A stretch of DNA of 64,000 nucleotides from Paenibacillus sp. JCM 10914 (GTDB lineage: Bacteria > Bacillota > Bacilli > Paenibacillales > Paenibacillaceae), in NCBI RefSeq assembly GCF_001315105.1, contig NZ_BAZR01000004.1, positions 221,405 to 285,404 of the forward strand. The letters run 5' to 3'. The notes under the pieces were generated by a model. The model had not been told where the DNA came from. It saw only the letters and a program-made list of their open reading frames with translations, and ran no database searches. Each line of letters begins with the position of its first letter. Positions within the stretch are counted from its first letter, which is position 1. Positions 38,002-51,926 of the stretch are shown here, piece by piece. A program made the translations under genes and the position numbers.

Positions 38002-38328
38002 CTAGCTCCTGCTGGAGCAGACCCATTTGACGAGTTCGCTGCCCATATGCGCTCCGAGAAATGCGAAGCCTAGATACAAGATTTGTTTGATTGCCGGAGA
38101 GAGGTTGCCGCCTATCATGTTGCTCTCAATGACGCGCATCGGATCGATTGTGCCGCCGATGGCTGCAGCCAGAGCCCATATTTTGATTCGATCGGCAACT
38201 TCAAGCATGGTTGTAGTTGGGGGCTGAAGGGATAGCACGGCACCAACACCTCCAACCATGGCACCGCCCAGAACGATGCCGAACGCGATAAAGAAATCCA
38301 GAATCGCTCTGGAAAGAAAAATACTCAT
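38002..38328 (-). CDS. ytrH: Sporulation protein YtrH
   Basis: 108 aa with two or three hydrophobic segments: FLSRAILDFFIAFGIVLGGAMVGG near the N-terminus, DRIKIWALAAAIGGTID and C-terminal LYLGFAFLGAHMGSELVKW. Matches YtrH, made in the mother cell. Divergent from dnaE, as in B. subtilis. AGAGAGGAG precedes its ATG. Confidence 0.87.
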   Translation of the reverse strand: MSIFLSRAILDFFIAFGIVLGGAMVGGVGAVLSLQPPTTTMLEVADRIKIWALAAAIGGTIDPMRVIESNMIGGNLSPAIKQILYLGFAFLGAHMGSELVKWVCSSRS

Positions 38329-38396
38329 TATATCTCTGCTCCTCTCTGTGTTTATAAATGTCGCGGCAAGCGCCTGTCCACATGCCTCCTGCTTTC

Positions 38397-38426
38397 ATTC
38401 TATGGGCGGCCCTGGCGGGATTATGA
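38397..38426 (-). promoter_or_regulatory. Candidate sigma-E promoter of ytrHI
   Basis: On the minus strand TCATAA (38421-38426) and CATAGAAT (38397-38404) are separated by 16 bp. The -10 agrees with the CATAnnnT sigma-E consensus and B. subtilis ytrHI is sigma-E controlled. The -35 match is only moderate. Confidence 0.4.
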
Positions 38427-38509
38427 TAAAATGATATAAAGATGTTTCGATATATTTCAAAAGAAAGCGATTAACGATAGATCATACGATACAAAGAAAG
38501 GATGGCGTT

Positions 38510-42286
<3,777 letters not shown>

Positions 42287-42430
42287 ATACAAAATGTATG
42301 AACGTTTCCTTCCCTTCCCGCATACAATTAGGACACCACAGGAAACTGTGGCCGAGTATTCGCCAATTCGGAAATCTTTACGCGGTCCATGTTGTGAAGA
42401 TTTTGGTCTAAGACGCGGGGGGGATTTGTT

Positions 42431-42934
42431 ATGTCATCAGATTTGGCAGAGAACATGCTCAGCCGCAGGGGGGTTAGCGTAAGCTCCATCGCGGACATTG
42501 TGTTTCGGCTTCAGCAGCGATATCATCCGAAGCTGACGATGGACCAGTGCGAAGAAAGCGTTCGAGCCGTGCTTGGCAAACGAGAAGTGCAGTATACCTT
42601 GTTCACCGGCATTGCGCTGGACGAATTAGCGGAGAAAAAGCTGCTGCCGCAGCCGCTTCAGTCGATCATGGAACAGGATGAACCGCTCTATGGGGTGGAC
42701 GAGACGATGGCGCTTGGCGTGACAAGTATCTACGGTATGATCGGGTTAACCAGCTTTGGCTATCTTGATAAAGAAAAAATAGGTATTATTGATACGTTGA
42801 ACGAACAGAAGGATGGCATACATGTGTTTTTGGACGATCTTGTTGCAGGCATTGCGGCGGCAGCCTCATCGCGGATTGCGCATCGGAATCCTGATGCGGC
42901 CCACTATGCTGCGGATTCTGAAGGAAAAGCATGA
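42431..42934 (+). CDS. Phosphatidylglycerophosphatase A family protein (YutG-like)
   Basis: 167 aa. Helical protein ending in the PgpA-type block SIYGMIGLTSFGYLDKEKIGIIDTLN and HVFLDDLVAGIAAAASSRIAH, where Asp/His residues match the metal-binding segment of PgpA. The Bacillus homologue YutG dephosphorylates phosphatidylglycerophosphate. Membrane anchoring is weak, as in YutG. Located between dnaE and accD, a position I do not recall from Bacillus. Confidence 0.72.
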   Translation: MSSDLAENMLSRRGVSVSSIADIVFRLQQRYHPKLTMDQCEESVRAVLGKREVQYTLFTGIALDELAEKKLLPQPLQSIMEQDEPLYGVDETMALGVTSIYGMIGLTSFGYLDKEKIGIIDTLNEQKDGIHVFLDDLVAGIAAAASSRIAHRNPDAAHYAADSEGKA

Positions 42935-43080
42935 ACTTCGTCGAATAGATGCACAACCAAGTATTTTGCCGCAGAGCCCCCTGCTCTCTTTGTTGAGGTA
43001 AAAACTGAAGTATGTTATCATTATCCATTATATCGGCTCAGGATGTGCCTGTGGGACGAGATTAGGGGGATCTGAAAGGC

Positions 43081-43269
43081 ATGTGGACGGTAATTTATAT
43101 TGCGCCAACCGCGAAGGTGGCGGAAATGATCAAGACCAGGCTAACGGAAGAAGGTTTTTTGGTTAAAAGCCGTCCCGTGAATCTTTCCAAGCAGCAATTT
43201 GAGATTTTGGTACCCTCCGGAGAGCTAGAGGAAGTACAGGAAGTGTTAAATTCGATATTGCACCCCTAG
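43081..43269 (+). CDS. Small protein upstream of accD, DUF2007-like
   Basis: 62 aa: MWTVIYIAPTAKVAEMIKTRL, then EGFLVKSRPVN and QQFEILVPSGELEEVQEVL. The beta-alpha-beta-beta-alpha pattern suggests a ferredoxin-like DUF2007-type domain. Such domains occur in small signal-transducing or trafficking proteins. No function can be stated. GGGGGATCTGAAAGGC lies before the ATG. The 95-bp gap to accD suggests the same operon. Confidence 0.65.
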   Translation: MWTVIYIAPTAKVAEMIKTRLTEEGFLVKSRPVNLSKQQFEILVPSGELEEVQEVLNSILHP

Positions 43270-43364
43270 TTTTCATTTATACGGGTTACATAGCGAAGCT
43301 ATTGTACGATCGGCGAAGAGCTATTGCGGCGGCCATTCAAATTTACGGCTGAAGAGGTGTAGTT

Positions 43365-44258
43365 GTGTTTAAAGACTTGTTTCAGAAGAAAAGGAAATAC
43401 GCAACGATCCCATCGGAACGAATAGGGACGGCAGGGCAACCTCAGGAAGGTGAGCGCCCGAAACGGGAGATTCCCGAAGGTCTAATGAATAAGTGTGCCA
43501 AGTGCGGCACGATTCAATACAGTAAAGAGCTTGAGAAGAATCTCAAGGTTTGTCATGAATGCGGCCATCATATGCGTTTAACCGCGATAGAGCGGATTCA
43601 TATGACGCTTGATGAGTCCGATTTCGAAGAATTTGACGCCGATATGATCTCTGTGGATCCGTTGACGTTTCCTGGTTATGCAGCCAAATTGGAACAACAG
43701 AAGATGAAGTCCGGACTGCACGACGCCGTGATCACCGGACAAGGCTCCATTCTTGGACAGCCCGTCGTTGTTTGTGTGATGAGTTTTGATTTCTTCACGG
43801 GCAGTATGGGATCCGTTGTAGGTGAGAAGATTACCCGCGCGATCGAGATTGCAACGGACAAGCGTCTGCCGCTGATTATCTTCTCCACGTCCGGCGGTGC
43901 CCGGATGCAGGAAAGTATTCTCAGCTTGATGCAGATGGCAAAGACAAGCGCAGCGCTTGCACGGTTCAACGAGCTCGGTGGATTGTATATTTCGGTCATT
44001 ACGGACCCAACGACAGGCGGAGTATCCGCCAGCTTTGCTACGCTCGGTGATATCAATATGGCCGAGCCGGGAGCCGTGTTCGGCTTTGCAGGCCGTATCG
44101 TCATAGAACAGACCATTCGCCAGAAGCTGCCGGATGATTTCCAGACGGCGGAATTTAACTTGGCACATGGTCAGCTTGACATGGTTATTCATCGGAAAGA
44201 TATGCGTTCCATGCTCGGCAAACTGCTGGAAATGCATTCCGTGAAAGGAGGATTCTGA
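43365..44258 (+). CDS. accD: Acetyl-CoA carboxylase carboxyltransferase subunit beta
   Basis: With AccA it moves the carboxyl group from biotin to acetyl-CoA, giving malonyl-CoA for fatty acid synthesis. 297 aa, GTG start. The zinc ribbon is CAKCGTIQ and CHECGHHM (residues ~40-65). The crotonase-like core holds [13 protein letters not shown] and [12 protein letters not shown]. The stop TGA overlaps the accA ATG (TGATG), so they are coupled. Confidence 0.95.
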   Translation: MFKDLFQKKRKYATIPSERIGTAGQPQEGERPKREIPEGLMNKCAKCGTIQYSKELEKNLKVCHECGHHMRLTAIERIHMTLDESDFEEFDADMISVDPLTFPGYAAKLEQQKMKSGLHDAVITGQGSILGQPVVVCVMSFDFFTGSMGSVVGEKITRAIEIATDKRLPLIIFSTSGGARMQESILSLMQMAKTSAALARFNELGGLYISVITDPTTGGVSASFATLGDINMAEPGAVFGFAGRIVIEQTIRQKLPDDFQTAEFNLAHGQLDMVIHRKDMRSMLGKLLEMHSVKGGF

Positions 44259-45313
44259 TGTCAGGCGAATTACCTTTTGAAATACCGCTGGTAGAAATGC
44301 GGAAGAAGATAGATGAACTGAAGCAATTCGGACAGGAGAAAGGGATTGATTTCACAGATGAAATCGCCCGCCTGGAAGAGCGTTATACCCGATTGGAAGA
44401 GGAAGTGTACTCACAGATTTCTCCTTCCCAGAAGATGCATCTTGCCCGTCATCAGCAGAGACCGACATCGCTTGATCTCATTCAACTGATCTTTACCGAT
44501 TTCATTGAGCTCCACGGTGATCGATTGTATGGTGATGATTTAGCGGTTGTGGGTGGATTAGCGAAGTTAAACGGTGTTCCTGTTACGGTTATCGGACAGC
44601 AGCGGGGCAAGGATACGAAGGATAACATCGCCCGGTTCTTCGGGAGCCCGCATCCGGAAGGCTTCCGTAAAGCACTTCGCTTGATGCAGCAAGCGAACAA
44701 ATTCAAACGCCCAATCATCACCTTCATTGATACGAAGGGGGCGTATCCGGGAAATACAGCTGAAGAGCGAGGTCAGTCCGAGGCGATTGCCCGCAATTTG
44801 CGGGAGATGTCCGTGCTTGGAGTGCCTGTAGTATGTGTAATCATCGGCGAAGGCGGTAGCGGCGGTGCTCTTGCGATGGCTGTCGGCAACCGTGTGCTGA
44901 TGCTGGAACACGCGATCTATTCGGTTATATCGCCTAACGGGGCAGCGTCTATCCTTTGGAAGGATGCTTCCAAAGCGGACCAGGCAGCCGAAGCCATGAA
45001 GATTACGTCCAAGGACTTGCTGGCGATGGAAGTCATCGAGGAGATCATTCCCGAGCCTAAGGGCGGGGCGCATCGCAGTTACGAGGAGACGGCAGCAAAT
45101 ATCCAGGCTGCGTTGGTTCGTCACTTGACCGAATTGTCGGTGATGGACTCATGTGAGTTGAAAGAAGACCGTTATCGTAAATTCCGCAAGATCGGTGAGT
45201 TTGACTTTGCTCAACCGGAGCCGCCGGAGCCGGTGCAAGAAGAGACGTCAGCACCTGCCGAACAAGCTCCGCAGGCAGCTCAGCCATCTGTCCAGGAAGA
45301 TGTTACCCTCTGA
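44258..45313 (+). CDS. accA: Acetyl-CoA carboxylase carboxyltransferase subunit alpha
   Basis: 351 aa, including the family core ([23 protein letters not shown] segment, [29 protein letters not shown]). After about residue 320 there is a Pro/Glu/Gln/Ala-rich tail ([15 protein letters not shown]...) of about 30 residues that is disordered and longer than in B. subtilis. Overlaps accD by one base. In B. subtilis pfkA follows accA. Here pyk follows directly. Confidence 0.95.
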   Translation: MSGELPFEIPLVEMRKKIDELKQFGQEKGIDFTDEIARLEERYTRLEEEVYSQISPSQKMHLARHQQRPTSLDLIQLIFTDFIELHGDRLYGDDLAVVGGLAKLNGVPVTVIGQQRGKDTKDNIARFFGSPHPEGFRKALRLMQQANKFKRPIITFIDTKGAYPGNTAEERGQSEAIARNLREMSVLGVPVVCVIIGEGGSGGALAMAVGNRVLMLEHAIYSVISPNGAASILWKDASKADQAAEAMKITSKDLLAMEVIEEIIPEPKGGAHRSYEETAANIQAALVRHLTELSVMDSCELKEDRYRKFRKIGEFDFAQPEPPEPVQEETSAPAEQAPQAAQPSVQEDVTL

Positions 45314-45442
45314 TCAGAGGATCAAGCCGGGCCAGAAGTATGTCGATATGACGAAGTTCCTATACAAATGAATCTTTTTGTAGTAAATTTAGTTGTTGGA
45401 TAAAGAGATAGAGAACCCTTGAATAAACGGAGGAAACCCAAA

Positions 45443-46870
45443 ATGCGCAAAACAAAAATTGTATGTACCATCGGTCCTTCCAGTGAATCGTTGGAAAACA
45501 CCAAGAAGCTCATTATGGCCGGCATGAACGTGGCTCGTCTGAACTTCTCCCATGGCGACTTTGAAGAGCATGGCAACCGCATCAAAAATATTCGTCAAGG
45601 CTGCGAAGAGCTGAACAAAACGGTAGCGATCCTGCTTGATACCAAAGGACCAGAGATCCGTACCGGTAAACTTGAAGTGGAGCCGATTGAGCTTGTACAA
45701 GATGAGTACATCACACTTACGACTGAGGAAATTCTCGGTGATAAGAATCGACTCTCCATCACTTACAAGGATTTGCCGCAGGATGTTCAAGTTGGATCGA
45801 CGATCTTGATTGATGACGGTTTGATCGGTCTGACGGTTGTGGAGATTCAGGGCACCGAAATCAGATGCCGCATCGTGAATGGCGGAACCATCAAGAGCAA
45901 AAAAGGTGTTAACGTTCCAGGAGTAGCGATCTCTCTCCCGGGTATTACAGAGAAAGACGCTGGCGATATTATTTTCGGGATCGAACAGGGCATCGATTTT
46001 ATTGCCGCTTCCTTCGTTCGTAAAGCAAGTGATGTGCTCGAAATTCGCGAACTGCTCAAGAGTCACAATGGGGAGCACATTCAAATTATTTCCAAGATCG
46101 AGAACCAACAAGGTGTCGACAATCTTGATGAAATTCTTGAAGTTTCGGACGGATTGATGGTTGCCCGCGGTGACCTCGGTGTGGAAATTCCAGCTGAAGA
46201 AGTGCCTTTGGTTCAAAAACGCATGATTGAAAAATGTAATGTAGCTGGAAAGCCGGTCATTACTGCAACGCAAATGCTGGATTCCATGCAGCGCAACCCG
46301 CGTCCTACTCGCGCGGAAGCAAGTGACGTAGCGAACGCGATCTTTGACGGCACGGATGCGATCATGTTGTCCGGCGAGACAGCGGCTGGTAAATATCCGG
46401 TTGAGTCGGTATTGACGATGTCCCGTATTGCCGAAAAAGCGGAATCCGCTTTGAACCATCGTGAAATGTTCCTGAAACAACGCATTGCGCAAGAGACCAG
46501 CGTTACAGAAGCGATCAGCCAGTCGGTAGCGATTTCGGCATTGGATCTGAATGCCAAAGCGATTATCTCGTCCACGGAGTCGGGCCAAACGGCACGCATG
46601 GTATCCAAATACCGTCCAGAGGCTCCTATCGTCGCTGTAACGACGCAGGATAGAACGCTTAGACGCCTGGCCCTTACTTGGGGTGTAACGCCGGTTAGAG
46701 GCGAACAGGCTTCCTCTACGGACGAGATGTTTGATTATGCTCTGCAAGGCGGCGTGAAATCCGGGCTGGTTAAGGAAGGCGATCTGGTTGTCATTACAGC
46801 CGGCGTACCGCTTGGACGATCCGGTTCGACGAACCTGTTGAAAGTGGATCAAATCCCAGCACAAGACTAA
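45443..46870 (+). CDS. pyk: Pyruvate kinase
   Basis: Converts phosphoenolpyruvate and ADP to pyruvate and ATP. 475 aa from ATG 45443, which follows CGGAGGAAACCCA. An in-frame TTG at 45419 lies before that site and is rejected. Motifs: [50 protein letters not shown] (catalytic Lys), [10 protein letters not shown] and TATQMLDSM. It lacks the extra C-terminal PEP-utilising-like domain that extends B. subtilis and Geobacillus Pyk to about 585 aa. Confidence 0.95.
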   Translation: MRKTKIVCTIGPSSESLENTKKLIMAGMNVARLNFSHGDFEEHGNRIKNIRQGCEELNKTVAILLDTKGPEIRTGKLEVEPIELVQDEYITLTTEEILGDKNRLSITYKDLPQDVQVGSTILIDDGLIGLTVVEIQGTEIRCRIVNGGTIKSKKGVNVPGVAISLPGITEKDAGDIIFGIEQGIDFIAASFVRKASDVLEIRELLKSHNGEHIQIISKIENQQGVDNLDEILEVSDGLMVARGDLGVEIPAEEVPLVQKRMIEKCNVAGKPVITATQMLDSMQRNPRPTRAEASDVANAIFDGTDAIMLSGETAAGKYPVESVLTMSRIAEKAESALNHREMFLKQRIAQETSVTEAISQSVAISALDLNAKAIISSTESGQTARMVSKYRPEAPIVAVTTQDRTLRRLALTWGVTPVRGEQASSTDEMFDYALQGGVKSGLVKEGDLVVITAGVPLGRSGSTNLLKVDQIPAQD

Positions 46871-46883
46871 GAATATAACCAGG

Positions 46884-46899
46884 GAATCCGTACGGATTC
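46884..46899. repeat. Perfect 16-bp palindrome after pyk
   Basis: GAATCCG-TA-CGGATTC, a perfect inverted repeat 14 bp after the pyk stop and before its terminator. Possibly an extra 3' hairpin. Role unknown. Confidence 0.4.
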
Positions 46900-46917
46900 T
46901 AATCATAAATGCTCACA

Positions 46918-46954
46918 AGCAATGGACGATCCATTAATCGTCCATTGCTTTTTG
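46918..46954 (+). terminator. pyk terminator
   Basis: AGCAATGGACGAT (46918-46930) pairs perfectly with ATCGTCCATTGCT (46937-46949), followed by TTTTT. Confidence 0.9.
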
Positions 46955-46978
46955 CATGAAATGGGAGTGAAGTCGCGT

Positions 46979-47476
46979 ATGTCCAATTCATCGACACCTA
47001 AGCTGAGCCGCTGGTTTCATACGACCTTTCGTGTACGCTACCAGGAGACCGACCGGATGGGCGTTGTCTATCATGCCAATTATCTAAACTGGTTCGAGAT
47101 CGGTCGAACCGAAATGATCCGGGAAATTGGCTTTACTTACCGGGGCATGGAGGAGCAAGGCTTGTTGCTGCCTGTCGTTGATCTTGATATCAAGTATCGC
47201 CAGCCCGCGAAGTATGATGATTCGGTTACCGTATTTACAAGGATGACTGCATTCTCACCTCTTCGAATACAATATGAATATGAGATAAGGATCCTGTCGC
47301 CCGAGGAACAGGATACCCTGGCAGCAAATAATCAATCCGTGGAATGGGAGCTCCCGGGCATCGTCTTAACCACAGGCGTAACGCGTCATGTGTGGTTGAA
47401 TCAGGACTGGAAGCCGGCCAGACTGGATAAATGTGCTCCAAACCTGTATGATGCTTTGAAGGACACCCTTTTTTAG
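46979..47476 (+). CDS. Acyl-CoA thioesterase, YbgC/4HBT hotdog family
   Basis: About 165 aa from ATG 46979, which follows GGGAGTGAA. An upstream frame start at 46922 lies inside the pyk terminator and is rejected. Hotdog signature VRYQETDRMGVVYHANYLNWFEIGRTEMIREIG with the catalytic Asp (ETDxMG) and His of YbgC-type enzymes. A longer loop with SPEEQDTLAANNQSVEWELPG is unusual for the family. Substrate unknown. The 17-bp gap suggests co-transcription with fxsA. Confidence 0.82.
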   Translation: MSNSSTPKLSRWFHTTFRVRYQETDRMGVVYHANYLNWFEIGRTEMIREIGFTYRGMEEQGLLLPVVDLDIKYRQPAKYDDSVTVFTRMTAFSPLRIQYEYEIRILSPEEQDTLAANNQSVEWELPGIVLTTGVTRHVWLNQDWKPARLDKCAPNLYDALKDTLF

Positions 47477-47493
47477 GAGGAAGGAGTAACTTC

Positions 47494-47886
47494 ATGTTCA
47501 AATGGTTGTTGGCAGCGATTATATTTGTCCCTGCTATTGAAGTATTTGGCTTTCAATTTGTTGCGAACCATGTCGGTGGCATGAATACATTTCTTCTGAC
47601 GTTGCTGACCTCCGCCGTTGGTGTGGCTATGATGAGGTTTGAAGGACGCAAAGCGATGGAAGATGCGAAGCGAAATATGAATGCAGGAATGGTGCCAGGT
47701 CTTTCCATGGCCGATGGTTTGTGCATATTTATAGGCGGGATACTGCTTATTCTGCCTGGATTTGTAACGGATATTATCGGATTTACGTTAGTATTTCCAC
47801 TGACTCGTCCGCTGTACCGTTTTCTACTGCTGAAATGGATGCGGAAGAACATGAAGAATGGCAAAATCACCTTCTTCCGCCGATAA
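47494..47886 (+). CDS. fxsA: FxsA family membrane protein
   Basis: 130 aa, the usual FxsA core with three helices: LLAAIIFVPAIEVFGF, TFLLTLLTSAVGVAMMR, and CIFIGGILLILPGFVTDIIGFTLVFPLTRPLYRF (the family block). Basic C-terminus. E. coli FxsA blocks phage T7 exclusion by F plasmid. The Bacillus homologue YtwI lies at the same site near citZ. The 3' end overlaps ytvI by 20 bp tail to tail. Confidence 0.87.
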   Translation: MFKWLLAAIIFVPAIEVFGFQFVANHVGGMNTFLLTLLTSAVGVAMMRFEGRKAMEDAKRNMNAGMVPGLSMADGLCIFIGGILLILPGFVTDIIGFTLVFPLTRPLYRFLLLKWMRKNMKNGKITFFRR

Positions 47887-48982
47887 TATAGTTCCGAAGG
47901 TCCTTGAACACGTTGGCTCGGTGGATGGCGTCCAGAATGACGAGGGATACCGGGCCAATGATGAGCCCCAGGATACCAAAGAGCTTCAAGCCGACAAACA
48001 TGCCTAGCAGAGCGAGAAGCGGGTCCAGACCGACGCTACTGGCTAGCACTTTAGGCTCCATCACTTGTCGTACGATCAGAATGAGGGTGTAAAGAACGGC
48101 TAACCCGATCCCAAGCGTGAGGTCTTGTGTCATGAACGCATACAAAGACCATGGAATCAAGACGATGCCTACACCCAGATAAGGCAGCAGATCGACCAGA
48201 CCAATCAGCAGGCCGATAGATAAGGCCGACTTCACCCCAAGCGCATACAGGGTGATTGTCACGATCAAGGCAGTTATCGAGATTAATATGAGTTGAGCCC
48301 TGGCAAAGCCGAACAGGGCTTTTTTGAGATCCTGGGTAACGTATGCCATGGGCTTGCGGATGAAGCTCGGTATAATGCGGATGAGTGCACGATTATGGCG
48401 CTCCCAACTGTTGCTGAGGAAGAAGGTCGCCAGCAGGACAACGATTAGTATCGTACCTAAATTCGGAAGGGAATAAATAATTTGCAGAATTCCGTTAAAA
48501 ATACCGGTAACCAGATCCGTCACGGCTGAACCGATGGTTTGCGTCGTACGTGTAATATTTTGATTGATGGTGTCGTGATAATCTGGATTGTTCTGATAGA
48601 ATCGGCTAATCTCGTTGATGATGTTCTGGAAGCTGTCGTTTTTCATCCAAGTGGACAGCCACGCTACCCATGCATCCATGTGCAGGTTGAAAGATTGGGA
48701 CAAGTTGATCAGTTCTTTGACCATTCGGGTGACAGCAGCGGTTAGGATTAGGATCGCTGCCCCGAAATACAACAGGAGTGACAAGGTAACGGCAACCCAG
48801 CGCGGCAGGCGAATGGTGCGCTGCAACAGAATTACACACGGATTCATGGCGTAAGCGATCAACCAGGCCAGCAGGAAGGGGTAGAATAAAGGGAGCAGTA
48901 CATAGACGAGGTAGGCCATGATGAATATGGAGGCTATGACCCATACTCCCCGACCTATACGTTTGAGCAATAAACGTTCCAA
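47867..48982 (-). CDS. ytvI: Sporulation integral membrane protein YtvI (AI-2E family)
   Basis: 371 aa with about eight helices in the AI-2E pattern: LPLFYPFLLAWLIAYAMNP, the amphipathic middle (~80-150), GFARAQLILISITALIVTIT, LVDLLPYLGVGIVLIPWSLYAF, RQVMEPKVLASSVGLDP and FVGLKLFGILGLIIGP. Its position next to fxsA and citZ is that of YtvI in B. subtilis, so this is the orthologue rather than the 23381 paralogue. Minus strand, convergent with fxsA. Confidence 0.87.
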   Translation of the reverse strand: MERLLLKRIGRGVWVIASIFIMAYLVYVLLPLFYPFLLAWLIAYAMNPCVILLQRTIRLPRWVAVTLSLLLYFGAAILILTAAVTRMVKELINLSQSFNLHMDAWVAWLSTWMKNDSFQNIINEISRFYQNNPDYHDTINQNITRTTQTIGSAVTDLVTGIFNGILQIIYSLPNLGTILIVVLLATFFLSNSWERHNRALIRIIPSFIRKPMAYVTQDLKKALFGFARAQLILISITALIVTITLYALGVKSALSIGLLIGLVDLLPYLGVGIVLIPWSLYAFMTQDLTLGIGLAVLYTLILIVRQVMEPKVLASSVGLDPLLALLGMFVGLKLFGILGLIIGPVSLVILDAIHRANVFKDLRNYIIGGRR

Positions 48983-49101
48983 GACATCACGCTCCTCTCA
49001 GCTTCTTCGGGACGAGTTGCAGCAGCTTATCTATTCCTATGCAGAAAGAGCCGAGAACAGGATAGTAATCCCGTATTTTGATAAGGTCCCGTGATTCGAC
49101 A

Positions 49102-49115
49102 ATGATAAATATCAT
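49102..49115. promoter_or_regulatory. 14-bp palindrome, candidate operator upstream of citZ
   Basis: ATGATA-AA-TATCAT is a perfect inverted repeat in the 379-bp gap between divergent ytvI and citZ, about 90 bp before the citZ -35. It could serve either gene. The binding protein is unknown. Confidence 0.35.
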
Positions 49116-49202
49116 AGGTATAATGGGATTGAAAGTGATTTCAAAAGATTATGTTTATGGTGTCGATAAAACATTTTGATGCGACGAATGTCGCCGCTCA
49201 TG

Positions 49203-49231
49203 TTCACATATCAGACAAAATCCAGTATGAT
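49203..49231 (+). promoter_or_regulatory. citZ promoter
   Basis: TTCACA (49203-49208), exactly 17 bp, TATGAT (49226-49231). Transcription would start near 49238, giving an untranslated leader of about 125 nt that contains the cre-like site. Confidence 0.5.
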
Positions 49232-49296
49232 ATGAGAAGGTTTTGTGACCAAGGACCATGCCTATTTTTTGCGCGTTTCTTTTTTATCTGACTTCA

Positions 49297-49310
49297 TGAA
49301 AATGTTTTCA
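49297..49310. promoter_or_regulatory. cre-like site (CcpA) in the citZ leader
   Basis: TGAAAATGTTTTCA is a perfect palindrome within a longer one (TTCATGAAAATGTTTTCATGAA). It agrees with the CcpA cre consensus TGWAANCGNTNWCA except TG for the central CG. It lies about 60 bp after the inferred start, fitting roadblock repression. CcpA control of citZ is known in B. subtilis. Confidence 0.6.
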
Positions 49311-49361
49311 TGAACGTCAAAATACTGAAGTAACATCCCAAACATAAAGGAGAGATGAAGC

Positions 49362-50474
49362 ATGACAGCTACCAAGGGTTTGGAAGGCATTGTAGCTACC
49401 ACCTCCTCGATTAGTTCGATCGTCGATGGCGTTCTGACATATCGTGGATATGATATTGATGATCTTGCAGAGCATGCGAGCTTTGAAGAAGTTGCTTATT
49501 TGCTCTGGTTCGGCAAGCTTCCGAATGCAGAGGAATTGAAGGCGCTTGAGCAAGATCTGAGCGACTATGCAGCAATTCCTGCCGAGTTGATCGAGCAGAT
49601 CAAGCTGTATCCGAAGGACGGCAATTCCATGGCCGCGCTCCGTTCCGCTGTATCGGCACTCGCCCTGTACGATGAGGCTGGTGACGATATGAGTCGTGAG
49701 GCGAACGAGAAGAAGGCCGTGAAGCTTCAGGCCCAGCTTCCGACAATCATTGCTGCAATTGCACGTGTTCGTCAAGGCAAAGAGCCTGTTGCTCCGAAAT
49801 CAGGCGTATCGATCTCCGAGAATTTCCTGTACATGCTCAGAGGAGAAGACCCTGACCAGACTTCGATCAAAGCGCTGGACCAAGCACTGGTACTGCACGC
49901 TGACCATGAGCTTAACGCTTCGACCTTTGCCGCTCGTGTGACGGTAGCAACATTGTCTGATATATATTCTGGTGTAACTTCCGCGATCGGTGCTCTGAAA
50001 GGTCCACTTCACGGTGGTGCTAACGAAGCCGTTATGAAGATGCTGAACGAAGTCGGATCGATCGACCGCGCGAAGAGCTATATTCAAGAGAAGCTTGACA
50101 ATCGCGAGAAAATCATGGGCTTCGGACATCGCGTTTACAAGAATGGTGATCCTCGTGCGAAGCACTTGCAGAAAATGTCCCGCGAACTAGGCGAGATGAA
50201 GGGCGACACGACATTGTACGACATGTCCGTTCTGATCGACGAGACGGTAACGAACCAAAAAGGCTTGAAGCCTAACGTTGATTTCTATTCGGCTTCTGTG
50301 TATACACAGCTTGGCATCGAACAAGAGCTGTTCACGCCGATTTTCGCGATCAGTCGCGTATCCGGATGGACCGCACATATCCTTGAGCAATACGATGGCA
50401 ATCGGATTATTCGCCCTCGTGCGGAATATACAGGCTTGACTGATCAGAAATATGTGCCGCTAGAACTTCGCTAA
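49362..50474 (+). CDS. citZ: Citrate synthase
   Basis: Condenses oxaloacetate and acetyl-CoA to citrate, the TCA entry step. 370 aa, the compact bacterial form. Motifs: LEGIVATTSSIS, LTYRGYDIDDLAEHASFEEVAYLLWFG region, LHADHELNASTFAARV (catalytic His), GPLHGGANEAVM (catalytic His), MGFGHRVYKNGDPRAK and the final HILEQYDGNRIIRPRAEYTG with substrate Arg residues. AGGAGAGATGAAGC precedes the ATG. First of citZ-icd-mdh. Confidence 0.96.
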   Translation: MTATKGLEGIVATTSSISSIVDGVLTYRGYDIDDLAEHASFEEVAYLLWFGKLPNAEELKALEQDLSDYAAIPAELIEQIKLYPKDGNSMAALRSAVSALALYDEAGDDMSREANEKKAVKLQAQLPTIIAAIARVRQGKEPVAPKSGVSISENFLYMLRGEDPDQTSIKALDQALVLHADHELNASTFAARVTVATLSDIYSGVTSAIGALKGPLHGGANEAVMKMLNEVGSIDRAKSYIQEKLDNREKIMGFGHRVYKNGDPRAKHLQKMSRELGEMKGDTTLYDMSVLIDETVTNQKGLKPNVDFYSASVYTQLGIEQELFTPIFAISRVSGWTAHILEQYDGNRIIRPRAEYTGLTDQKYVPLELR

Positions 50475-50620
50475 GTGACTCACTATGATGTACAATAGGC
50501 AAGAGAACCGCACGATTGTGGTTTATCACAGGTGTGGCGGGCTTCTCTGTGCCTATTCTATGTTGTGTTGACCATAACTAGATCAATCAGTAACCATATT
50601 CGAAGGAGGAACTCATACAC

Positions 50621-51913
50621 ATGAAATTGGAAAAATTCGCACTACCAACCGAAGGCGAGAAAATCACGATCGATAACGGCGCACTGCAGGTGCCAAATAA
50701 TCCGGTTATCCCTTTTATTGAAGGTGACGGAACAGGCCGCGACATCTGGAAAGCTTCCAAGCGCGTACTCGATGCAGCTGTAGAGAAAGCTTACGACGGT
50801 TCCAAGAAGATTGCTTGGTACGAAGTGTTTGCTGGCGAGAAGGCATACAATACATACGGTGAGTGGCTCCCGAACGATACGCTCGAAGCGATTCGCGAGT
50901 ACATCGTAGCGATTAAAGGACCATTGACCACACCGATCGGTGGCGGTATCCGCTCCCTGAACGTAGCGCTTCGCCAAGAGCTCGACCTGTACACTTGCTT
51001 GCGTCCGGTTCGTTATTTCGACGGCGTACCATCGCCTGTTAAGCGTCCTGAATTGGTGGACATGGTTATCTTCCGCGAGAATACAGAAGATATCTATGCA
51101 GGTATCGAGTACAAAGAAGGTTCCGAAGAAGTTAAGAAGATGATCAAGTTCCTGCAAGACGAAATGGGAGCGAACAAGATCCGTTTCCCTGAAACTTCCG
51201 GTATCGGTATCAAGCCAGTATCCTCCGAAGGATCCAAGCGTCTGGTTCGTGCCGCCGTGGAATATGCAATCAAGCACAACCGCAAATCCGTAACACTCGT
51301 TCACAAAGGCAACATCATGAAGTTCACCGAAGGTGCATTTAAGAACTGGGGCTACGAAGTGGCTGAAGCTGAATTCGGCGATAAAGTGTTCACTTGGGCT
51401 CAATACGATATCATCAAGGAGCAAGAAGGTGTAGATGCAGCGAATGCGGCTCAAAAAGCAGCTGAAGACGCTGGCAAAATCATCGTGAAAGATGCGATTG
51501 CCGATATCGCGCTGCAACAAGTATTGACGCGTCCAACGGACTTTGACGTTATCGCAACCTTGAACCTGAACGGGGACTACCTGTCCGACGCACTGGCTGC
51601 ACAAGTCGGGGGTATCGGTATCGCACCAGGAGCTAATATTAACTATGTTACTGGACATGCGATCTTCGAAGCGACTCATGGTACAGCTCCGAAGTATGCA
51701 GATAAAGACGTAGTAAACCCTGGTTCCGTTATCTTGTCCGGCGTTATGCTGCTTGAGCATCTGGGATGGCAGGAAGCTGCTGACCTGATCTACAAGGGTA
51801 TGGAAGCATCTATTAACAATAAGACGGTTACGTATGACTTCGCTCGCCTGATGGAAGGCGCTACAGAAGTCAAGTGCTCTGAGTTCGCAGACGAAATCAT
51901 TAAAAACCTGTAA
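50621..51913 (+). CDS. icd: NADP-dependent isocitrate dehydrogenase
   Basis: Oxidative decarboxylation of isocitrate to 2-oxoglutarate. 430 aa, typical of the bacterial NADP enzyme. Motifs: [34 protein letters not shown] (phosphorylatable Ser site region), [49 protein letters not shown] and [21 protein letters not shown] lies upstream of the ATG. The 146-bp gap after citZ contains an imperfect AGAGAA...TTCTCT hairpin that may attenuate readthrough. Confidence 0.96.
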   Translation: MKLEKFALPTEGEKITIDNGALQVPNNPVIPFIEGDGTGRDIWKASKRVLDAAVEKAYDGSKKIAWYEVFAGEKAYNTYGEWLPNDTLEAIREYIVAIKGPLTTPIGGGIRSLNVALRQELDLYTCLRPVRYFDGVPSPVKRPELVDMVIFRENTEDIYAGIEYKEGSEEVKKMIKFLQDEMGANKIRFPETSGIGIKPVSSEGSKRLVRAAVEYAIKHNRKSVTLVHKGNIMKFTEGAFKNWGYEVAEAEFGDKVFTWAQYDIIKEQEGVDAANAAQKAAEDAGKIIVKDAIADIALQQVLTRPTDFDVIATLNLNGDYLSDALAAQVGGIGIAPGANINYVTGHAIFEATHGTAPKYADKDVVNPGSVILSGVMLLEHLGWQEAADLIYKGMEASINNKTVTYDFARLMEGATEVKCSEFADEIIKNL

Positions 51914-51926
51914 GGGAGATGACATC

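Noticed and set aside
45389..46906. 505-codon minus-strand frame across pyk
   Set aside because: Antisense shadow of pyk with no family motifs; pyk is certain.
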